Shown one piece after another: positions 8,441-17,108 of a stretch of DNA of 17,108 nucleotides. Each line of letters opens with the position of its first letter. Position 1 is the first letter of the stretch. The DNA comes from Antrodiella citrinella (Eukaryota; Basidiomycota; Agaricomycetes; Polyporales; Steccherinaceae). A program made the position numbers and the translations under genes. The notes below the pieces were generated by a model that saw only the letters and a program-made list of their open reading frames with translations, did not search any database and was not told where the DNA came from. Location of the stretch: contig SGPM01000465.1 of NCBI GenBank assembly GCA_004802725.1, positions 1 to 17,108 on the forward strand, given 5' to 3'.

Positions 8441-11400
8441 ATGACCACCTGGGTCCCGCAACAGCCTTCCCTTCAGGAGATTTTACAGACGATCCATGAA
8501 TCAACCGACACGCAGAACCCAGAGGTCCAACGCGCAATCACACATGTGTGTTCTTTCATCTCGTCGCTCTTCAACGACATCGCCGTCGTCTTTATTGAAC
8601 CTTGTTTCTTGCCCCCCAGAAACTCAACACTTTCACGAGAGAGCCCGACTATGTGGCCTATCTCGCCTACATCCTCGCCTGCCTGCCCCAGGAAGAGGAT
8701 CGCATCCGGACTATTGCGGGCTACCTCCTCAAGAACAACGCTCGCAGCATCATTCGAGCATCGACCGAGGTCCTTGAGTTTACCAAGGGCGCCGTCTTGC
8801 AAGCCTTTAATGACCCTGCGACTATGATTCGAAATGCGGCCGGCCAAGATATTGTCGCCTTCTTGGGTATCCTAGAGCCAAAAAACTGGCCCGAGTGCTT
8901 GTCACAGCTCGTGCAGACGTTGGATTCAGCGGATATCGATCAGCAAGAGGTGAGTTCGCTCTTTCTTCATGGGAGGTGCACTCGGGTTCGGGTGGAGTTT
9001 CTTCGGGAATGAGTGGCTCTGGGCGAAGTGTCGGTCTAGAGGGAAGTGCTGCTGGTGTGTTGGACGGGAGGTCAATTGTGGCGACCACGTATGGCGTTCA
9101 TATGCGTCTGCGTTACGAGAGTGCTCATATCACTATCTTGGGCTATTCTGAACGATCACAGAAGTCTCATTTCTTTCAGTGGCTTTTCATCGACGTCGAA
9201 TCGGTCTTTCATTTCTGACGTTCTCGTTCTATGGCTGGCTCATATGAAGTCGTGACATGGAGGGGTCGGCGTTACACCCGCGATCTGTGCAGTACCGCCA
9301 CCGTCATCGTCCTCTCCTTCGTTCATTCCTCTCCTAATTTCAGGCGCATAATGAACTCATCTCCGATCTCATCTCTTAGGCAGCTTTCAACGTATTAGAG
9401 AAAGCTTGTGAAGACTTTCCTCGCAAGCTGGATGTCGAAATGAACGGTACATGGCCACTGGAGTTCATGATCCCCAAGTTCCTCATCCTCTCAGAACACC
9501 ACTCCTCCAAAATGCGTTCGCACGCCATTGCCTGCCTCTCGTATTTCGTGCCCATTGGATCCCAGGCGCTGTTCACCCACATAGACGCCTTTATTGCCTG
9601 TCTCTTCAAACGCGCCTCCGACGACGACCCCTCCGTCCGAAGACACGTATGCCAAGCCCTGGTGCTCCTTCTCGCGTCCCGGCCCGAGAAGCTCATGCCC
9701 GAAATGGCCAACGTCGCGGAATACATGCTCTACTCGACAAAGGATAAGCACGAGAATGTGGCGCTGGAGGCATCAGAGTTTTGGCTCACTTTCGCTGAAG
9801 ATCCAGATCTTGCGCCTTATCTGCACCCTCTCCTCGGCAAGGTGGCGCCTGTGCTCCTGGACTGTATGGTTTACGGCGAGGACGACCTGCTGTGGCTTGA
9901 GGGCGATCTGGAGGACGCCAATGTACCTGACAAAGAGACCGATATCAAGCCGAGACATTACGGTGGTAAGAGCCATGGACTTGAACACGCCGCCAACGGG
10001 GATGATCTCAGTGGAAAGGCTGCTCGGGTTGGCGCGTACGGCGAAGAACTGGAGTCGGACGACGATGAGAGTTTCGACGACGACGACGACGATTTCGCCG
10101 AAGAGATGTCTACTGAGTGGAACCTGCGGAAATGCGCCGCCGCGGCTTTGGATGTGCTTGCCGTACGATTTGGTGCTGATCTTCTGAACGTGCTTTTGGA
10201 ACCTCTGAAGGTGAAGCTCTGGAGTGAAGACTGGCTACAACGAGAAAGTGGTATTCTGGCGCTGGGGGCTATGGCTGAAGGTGACGTCTCACTTTGTGTT
10301 GCGCTACACGATACTGACGTGATAATGACAGGCTGTATAGACGCGATTGAACCTCACTTGCCCCAATTAGTTCCTTATCTCGTTAACATGCTGAGCGATT
10401 CTAAGGTAATCATCGTTACATGTCTGCGCTCTTCCAATTTGCTAACCTCTGCCATAGCCTCTGGTTCGGTCAATTACATGCTGGACTCTCGGTCGTTATG
10501 CCAGTTGGTGTTCTCAACCTATATCGGAAGAACACCGAAATCAATTCTTCATCCCTACACTCGAAGGGGTATGTATAATTCTTGTTGAGCGCCTGAATTC
10601 AAACTGACATATTTCCAAAAGCTCCTTCGCATGGTCCTCGATAACAACAAGCGCGTTCAAGAAGCAGGGTGCAGCGCATTCGCTACCCTCGAAGAAGATG
10701 CCGGTCCAGAACTCACCCCCTATCTTGAGCCAGTTCTGCGCAATCTAGTCTTCGCCTTTGAAAAATACCAACATAAGAATATGCTCATCTTGTACGACGC
10801 TGTGGGGACCCTTGCGGATGCCGTAGGCTCTGCGTTGCAAAATCCAGCCTTTGTAGAGATCCTCATGCCGCCGCTGTTGAAGAGATGGGCAAAACTGAAG
10901 GACGAGGACGACGATCTGGTACCGTTGCTCGAGGTGCGTACCTGATCGCGTCATTTTGAGTTCTGGACCAAACTCATGGTCGCACACCTGACAGTGTCTT
11001 GCGTCGGTTACCATTGCTATGGGCCCAGCGTTCCTGCCGTACGCGGGACCCATCTTTGAGCGATGCGCAAACATCGTGCACCAGTCTCTCCTGCAGTACC
11101 AAGCGTACCAACAGAATCCGGACATGGACGAACCTGACCGCTCGTTCCTCGTTGTCGCACTCGACTTGCTCTCCGGTCTAACGCAAGGTCTCGGTATGAC
11201 GTTGGAGTCCTCTATCATGCGGAGCAACCCGAACCTGCTTTCCCTCTTGGTGGTTTGCTTGAAGCACCCGCACGCGCCCGTCAGGCAATCGGCGTACGCG
11301 CTCATTGGCGATATGGCCATGAACTGTTTCCCGCTGTTACGACCGCACATGCCTGCGATCATGCAAGAGCTGACGGTGCAGTTGGCACCGGAACCCAAGG

Positions 11401-12055
11401 TCGAGTTTATTAGCGCGTGCAACAACGCAGCTTGGTCGGTTGGTGAAGTCGCGCTGCGATACGGACGTGGTGAGTGCATCGTCTTCAAACGCTTCCAACA
11501 ATTTCTCACTGATTTCTTCCCTTTTTGTTCAGACGACGCTGAGTTCCGACAATGGGTGCACCCGCTTATTTCACGTCTCGTCCCCATCTTGCTCCATCCT
11601 AAAGCCCCGCGCAGTTTGCACGAGAACGCGGCAGTATCAATAGGACGTATCGGGCTGATGCATCCTACGCTGATCGCACCGCTGCTCCCAGACTTTGCGC
11701 AGGCCTGGTGTCAGGCTCTGTATGAGATCAGAGACAACGAAGAGAAAGACTCGGCGTTCAGAGGATTGTGTACTTTGGTTCAGACGAATCCTGGTGGGAT
11801 TGCCAAGGTACGTCTCCGCGCTATTTTATATTTGTGGTGTGGGAACATTTCACTGATAATGCATGCTTTCGACAGAGTTTACTCTGGTTCTGCAATGCTA
11901 TTGTGCGATGGAACGCACCGTCACCAGAGCTGAACGCGATGTTCCAGCAACTGTTGACGGGCTTCAAGCAGCACGACGCCGCGGGATGGGCGGCGCAGGT
12001 CTCGACGTTCCCGGCTGCGATTCAAGAACGATTGAGCCAGAGGTACGGCGTATAG
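8441..12055 (+). CDS. KAP104: Transportin, karyopherin beta-2 (Kap104 type) nuclear import receptor
   Basis: Importin-beta family receptor that carries cargo with PY-type nuclear localisation signals, such as RNA-binding proteins, through the nuclear pore and releases it on RanGTP binding. Exons: 8441-8545, 8620-8949, 9380-10280, 10332-10405, 10458-10568, 10622-10933, 10995-11469, 11533-11807 and 11876-12055; together 2763 nt, 920 aa, the usual size for the family. HEAT repeats run throughout. Strong family stretches include [37 protein letters not shown], the acidic loop at about 369-390 ([15 protein letters not shown]) that couples Ran binding to cargo release, then [75 protein letters not shown] and the end QRYGV. 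The start ATG has A at -3. Every junction is GT-AG and the frame is unbroken. Intron 2 is 430 nt, against 51-74 nt for the others. The symbol is given by family, not by a search. Confidence 0.95.
8950..9379 (+). other. KAP104: Unusually long intron 2 of the transportin gene
   Basis: Donor GTGAGT at 8950, acceptor TTAG at 9379. The flanking protein (DIDQQE then AAFNVLEK) is continuous, so no coding exon is missing. A second acceptor, CTAATTTCAG, ends at 9343. I found no clear C/D snoRNA boxes in it. Confidence 0.8.
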
Positions 12056-13750
12056 ACGATCACAGGAATGAATTCAAACGAAACGAAATGAAACGAACAC
12101 GCTTTCTCTCTCCTCGGCCGGTATCCCAATCTCTGTTTGTTCTACCATCCATCCATTCAGTCATCCTCACCCTCCCTGTGTCTGTACCCTCACCCCTGCT
12201 GTGCTCATAGTGTGCTCTGAATCTGCCTGCTTGCCTCTCTCCCCACGTCTCTAACTCTCTCATGATCTTTGCGTTCCATAGCCTTCTACTTCACGACTTT
12301 CAACCTTCGTCTCCCGGAACGACCCCTTTGCAACATTTTAGTAGAGTAGTATTTCAAACACATCCATCCCCGCCCTGTTTTCCTTTCTTTCATCCCCCGC
12401 TACCCCAGCTTCTTCCTACTTACCGCCACCCAACCACTTTTATCTTTTGACATTTTTTGCAAATTGACTTTCTGTTTTGTTCTGTCGAGCCTCCCGCGGG
12501 GGAACTGGCTCCCGTCATTCTTCGTTCTTACTTTTCGTGCCGCAATTTGGTTTTCTGACCGCACCTCAAGTATGTTTTTTTTTCGTCATGTGTTGTTTTG
12601 TGTCTGTTGTGCACCTCGAAATATCAAACCCGGTCTTATCCTGAATCCCTCATCTTCCCATCGTACGAACGAGCTTAAGCAAACAGGTGTACATGTGATG
12701 TCTATAAGATAGGTCATTTGTAACGCCACATATGTACACCATGTGCATGGATGGCGGTACCGAGAGACTTCGTCGAAGCCTTCCACTAACACCATAACGC
12801 CGCTCCGCAGACGACCTAGGAAAACTCAATCACGACTTAGAACCCCAGGAAGCACTGAAGCAGCACAGGTTTAAATTTGACGGAGGCTGCCTTGCTGGGC
12901 CCGTGGTGCGCACTGTCAATCTACACCGCGCCGTTTCTGTGACACCGATATGTTGTCAATGCCACTGTGTGTGTATATATGTATGCATGCATGAGTATGA
13001 GGAGTACCGGATATACTGTAATTGTACATAAGTACGGCGCGAATACGTACGTATACGAACTATGAAGGGCTCGAGGATGCAGGAAGGCCACGCCGTGACA
13101 ACGCACGCAAGCTTTGTCTGGTCAATTGTCACATTGGTTTCAACCCGAACCACGAAAAACAATAAAAGAAAAGAAAAGAAAACCGAGAAAGGGGATGGAT
13201 ATATGTTCAAATGTAATGTAAACGTGATGAGAAACGAAAACCCCGAAAAAAGAAGGATCGACATTGGCTTGAGAGAGAGTGAGAGAATGGAGGCGGCGAG
13301 GAAGAGGACAAGTGACGCATATACGAAACAGCGACGAGGGAAAAGGGGGACGGGAGTGGGCAGGAGACAAAGAAAGTGAGGTGGCGAGCGAGGTGAGGGT
13401 GGACTATAGTGAAAAGAGGGAGTTTATATATCTGAACACCTGTACACAAAACGAGTAGATACTGATACTGCAGGTTCGTTTCGTCTTTCCTGCGAGGCGG
13501 GGCGGGAGGGGGATGGAATGGGGAATCTTGAATGCCCGAGCGAGGGCGGGGGTTATACTTAATATGTTAAGGAGAGCTTCACTGGTATTTAGATTTGATT
13601 GCAATGGGAGATGACGGAAAGTGAGAAGACAGGCGGGAATAAGCAGACGAGACGAGACGAGGCTATGATAGGTTGGTATTTGGAAGACCACCTGAAGGCA
13701 CGGTGAGCAGTGAAACTTGTCTGAAGTCGTCGGCTGTGCAAAGTCGTGAA
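12056..13750. other. Convergent intergenic region
   Basis: This 1.7-kb stretch separates the 3' ends of the transportin gene and the transporter gene. The plus strand is CT-rich at about 12100-12500 and purine-rich at about 13140-13640, so each convergent transcript would have a CT-rich 3' flank. AATAAA on the plus strand occurs at 13161-13166. ATACGTACGTAT (13043-13054) is a 12-bp palindrome. No protein or structured RNA is recognised. Confidence 0.5.
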
Positions 13751-16700
13751 TCAACATGGTTTGCCAGACACAGCGGATGCGAAAAGGAACGTACTGTTTT
13801 GCCAAATGGAGTTCCCCCACCAATTGACTGCTAGACCTCCCTTTGGTATCTGCGACACAACCATCAGCACCTGCCCCTTGAACCAAACAGCGCAAAACGG
13901 AACTCACCTGCAACACAAAGAAAATAAACAACAAACACACCAACGTCCCGCTATCCAACGCCGCCGCCGTCACATAGTTGAACTTCGACCACCACGCAAA
14001 GTTCTTCTTCCGGATCACATACTGGAACACGAACCCTGTCACGAACCACGACGAATAGTTGATCCCCGTCGCCGGCGGGATGAACTGTACGCTGTTCAGG
14101 ATGACCGGCGTCGAGATCCACTTGTTCCAGGCGTTCGGCCAGCGTCGCTGATAGTACCAGAACGGCAGAGGTAAGAACGCGCCGACGATCAGAGCGTAAA
14201 GCTCGGGGTGATAGATGGATCCAGAACCGAATTGGCGGGAGGGTCCAATGAGACCCCTGCACGGCAGACACGTCAGTGACTTTCGGAGGAGCAAACAAGG
14301 ATTGAACGTACCAAACTGCGGAGGCGGTGTAGTACACTTGATTATGCGGACACGTCAAATCGCTCTTCTGGTCCGGTGTACAGATACCTTTAATGTGATC
14401 GAACATCGCTTGCTTTACGCCGACTTGTACGAAACCAGCCAGCGCGGTCGCCGTGATTTGCACTGCAGCCAACATTACAACGTAAGCAAACGCGCGTTGA
14501 ACGAAACAACGAAAGCACACTTACCCATGAAAGTAGCTCGTGGCGGTACCTTGATGTAATGCCCGAGCTTCAGATCCATGACGAACGACGTGCACTCCGA
14601 TAGCGATTGAATGACGTAGGACTTGAAGATCATGTTGGCAATAGGTTTGCCAGGCAGTAGCACACCAGGTACGATTTGCGCCATCAGGTTCGTTGTAAGC
14701 TAATGCACACGTCAGCACACAATCATTGTAAGATGAATGACGAGCTTACCGTTTGATTCGTCAACGCATAGATATATCCCGCAGGAATAACATACAACAA
14801 CACCAGCAAAATCGCCAACAAAATCGCCCACACAGGCAACCCAGTGTGCCACACCTCACTTGCAACGATCGACAGGCCCAGGAACGTCACAAACACGGCT
14901 GCATACCACCAATTCGGCACCTCTGGATATGCGCGCATCAGCTTAGCATGAATATCGTCCTTCTCCACGTCGCCTTTCCTCAGGACACGCCATACAGCCT
15001 GGCCGTAGTACAGCGCGGTGTGAACGACGATACAAGACGAGAGGGCGAAAGCGACGAGGTACGTGATGGCGTAGGACGTGGGAAGGTACAGCTGTGAGTA
15101 CGCGTTGAAAGCATCCACGTCGAATGTGTCATCTGGACGCAGCACCCTGGAGACATCGTACGGGTTCCCGAAGCGGTCGTACGGCGAGTTGGTGAGCATA
15201 GGGAAGTAGGCGAGATGCCAGACCTAGATGAGATCGAGAACGCATTAGCATGATCACAACGTTGGCCGTCGCGCGATCGTCACGTACGTTGGCATAGTAC
15301 ATCGCAGGTGCCAGAATCCAGTAGAAGCACACGAATCCGAAGAAAGTGTGCATCTGGGCCCACCAAGGGGTGACGAGTGGGTTGCTGATCCAGGTAATTT
15401 CGGTCCAGTCGAAAGTGAGCACGCTCATGCCGAGACCATTGTACACTCCAAATATCTGATTGATGACAGTGTTGTTTGGGGCAATCCAGCACACCCAGTT
15501 GAATATCGACAAGGCGGTGAATAGGTAACCTGTACGAGTTTGTCAAAGTCGAATCGTTCGCTCTAGACTCGAGGGGAAGCGGTAACGTACCTGGAAGAAA
15601 GAAGAAACAGAATGCAGCGATACCAACGTACACAAAGTATCTGTACCTCGTCAGACCACCCCGATCGCTGTCCTCTTCTGCGTGGAAAGTATTCAAGATA
15701 GTACAAGTCACCAGATTCTGTGGCCACAGCATGCTGGCAGGCCACACCAAGAACTTCCTACTCATTCCTGCCAATCCGAAGCCAGTCATCTGAGTCGCCA
15801 AAACCAGGGTCGCGGCAAAGCCATACCCAAGCTTGTCGCCGTAGTTGAACTCAGCGACAACGACTGTAAAAAGTGCATATGGATACGAGGTCGCAACGTT
15901 GGACATCATGTACACCAGGGCGTGTTCCTTGATGTTCCACGGGCCGGGGTTAAGCGAGAACTGGTAGGGACCCAGCATCCGCGACGTGAACGGCAATCGG
16001 ATGGCGGGGGTTCGGTAGGGGGTGATGGGAAGGGAGAATGCGAGGAACTTGCCGATGGGGTGGGCTATGAGAAGGAGCATGGAAGGGAGGATGCTCGGCG
16101 CGGGTTGTCGGAATACGAAGAACACGTTTGCCGCGCTGTGACACGGGGTAAGAAAGGGTAATTATAGATGAGAGCCATGGGAGTGACTTACGCAGTGGTC
16201 AGGGTGAGGAAGAGACCAATGATCCACATCCGCAGAGTGAGGCAGGGCATCTCTGGATCGTCAATATTTGACACTGCAGCACGAACTTCTGCATATGGAC
16301 TGTCCTCTTCGTCTATCGCGTCAAAGTCAAACTCCATCCTTGATGGGGCAAAAGTTCGAGATCAGGAGTTGCACGGGAAAGCAAACGACGGCCACTCACT
16401 TGATTGAACCATCTCTGCTATCCAGTGTTGGGAAACTGGTAGAGGACGACGGTGGACGCATCTTGTGAGCGCCATCTTTTGATTCTGCGGCCAGTTCCTC
16501 ATCTATCGTCTCCCTTGTTGTTGGTAGAGCGACATGTACCTCGCGCGAGCTAATGGCAGAGCTGACACCAGAACGACGCCCTGTGGTCCCTGAACCGCGG
16601 CTGGAGGTTTGTGGCGGCATCCTGCGGAGACGATAAGGATCGTCATCTGGCTGAGAAGTGGTGGATGGAGGGGATTCTACGGGACTTTGTGGGTACTGGA

Positions 16701-17070
16701 AGGCATGGCGGGTATGTACGGTTGAGGGGCCGGCAGTAGGGTATTGTGCAGTTTGTTCATTGACGGGGTCGAAGGTTCGTGGAGGGTAGGCGACGGAAGG
16801 GGAGAGTAATGGGTCTGGGGGAGGCACAGTTGCGTGAGAGCTGAGAGAATGTACGTTCGCAGAGGTGCCTGTGGGAGGCCGTGCAAAGGCGAATACACCC
16901 TCTGCATCTGACTCGTCCTCTTCCTCCTCGTACAAAACGTCGTCGCCGTCCTGGGAGTAGGTGTACTGGGCCGCGCGATCGTCGAAATAGGCGTCGGAAG
17001 TGTCGGGACGGGCAGTGGTTGGGCGACCGGAGGCCGTTACGGGCCTGGATGAGGTGGAGGGTCTTGTCAT
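13751..17070 (-). CDS. Oligopeptide transporter, OPT family (fungal peptide-transporter clade)
   Basis: A proton-coupled plasma-membrane carrier for small peptides, possibly also glutathione. Exons from the 5' end: 17070-16400, 16338-16192, 16135-15591, 15529-15288, 15223-14750, 14699-14525, 14462-14312, 14256-13908 and 13849-13751; 2853 nt, 950 aa. Introns are 50-64 nt, all GT-AG. Residues 1 to about 250 form a disordered Ser/Thr/Pro-rich cytosolic tail with an acidic patch (YEEEEDESDAEG). Many hydrophobic spans follow. OPT marks are NPGPWNIKEH at about 335-344 (the NPG motif), SPYDRFGNPYDVSRVL, LPGKPIANMIFKSY, DLKLGHYIKVPPR at about 735-747 (the KIPPR motif, with Val for Ile), FIPPATGINYSSW and the last exon IPKGGLAVNWWGN. 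The frame is unbroken. ATG 17070 (G at -3) is the first in-frame ATG, but the frame stays open upstream to the window edge, so the true start may lie outside. Confidence 0.93.
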
Positions 17071-17084
17071 TGCGCGGGGGACAT
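17067..17084 (-). promoter_or_regulatory. Five-codon upstream ORF overlapping the transporter start
   Basis: An ATG at 17084, out of frame with the transporter, reads M-S-P-A-Q and stops at a TGA (17069-17067) that shares four bases, ATGA, with the ATG at 17070. If the leader is transcribed here, this would act as a stop-start overlap controlling initiation. It is void if the real start lies upstream of the window. Confidence 0.3.
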
Positions 17085-17108
17085 GCACGACGTCGAGGAC
17101 GACGTGGG

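Noticed and set aside
8950..9379. A snoRNA hosted in the long transportin intron
   Set aside because: I saw no TGATGA box C paired with a CTGA box D and no convincing H/ACA fold by eye; a covariance-model search would settle it.
10745..11587. Minus-strand frame of 280 codons opposite transportin exons 6-8
   Set aside because: It spans true introns of the plus-strand gene, and its sequence is explained by the codons of the conserved transportin.
12956..13054. TATG/ATGC-rich stretch and ACGTACGTAT palindrome as a satellite or origin
   Set aside because: Only a few short units are present, too short and irregular to call a microsatellite array or an origin.

Overview
The window reads as nuclear DNA of a mushroom-forming basidiomycete (Agaricomycetes-like). 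The genes are split by many 44-80 nt GT-AG introns, coding exons are moderately GC-rich, upstream regions are CT-rich, and protein families are typical of this group. I see no bacterial features, no rRNA or tRNA gene, no CRISPR array and no recognisable transposon. The lineage is inferred from gene architecture and remembered family resemblance, not from a search.

Layout, left to right. Positions 1-762 are gene-free with short repeats. Positions 763-1747 and 2271-3260 hold two tandem, same-strand copies of a multi-span membrane protein of unknown function. Their exons 2 and 3 have identical lengths (104 and 136 nt), and each copy carries its own set of lesions. Positions 3630-5273 encode a Ser/Thr/Pro-rich single-pass membrane protein of the Mid2/SKG6-like wall-sensor type, with one apparent frameshift just after the membrane segment. 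Positions 6070-7500 encode an FSH1-type serine hydrolase in nine exons, with one apparent frameshift just before the catalytic His. Positions 8441-12055 encode an intact transportin (karyopherin beta-2, Kap104 type; nine exons, 920 aa). Positions 12056-13750 are a convergent intergenic region with CT-rich tracts on both transcript-sense strands. Positions 17070-13751 (minus strand) encode an intact oligopeptide transporter of the OPT family (nine exons, 950 aa from the first certain ATG).

The genes do not form an evident pathway or cluster; they look like ordinary neighbours: nuclear import, peptide uptake, a hydrolase, a surface sensor and a decaying tandem duplicate. The most notable pattern is that the left half (763-7500) contains several frame-breaking changes in four neighbouring loci. 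The two large genes on the right (5.6 kb of coding sequence) are completely clean. Either base-level assembly errors or real gene decay could explain this. I found no convincing new multi-gene system.
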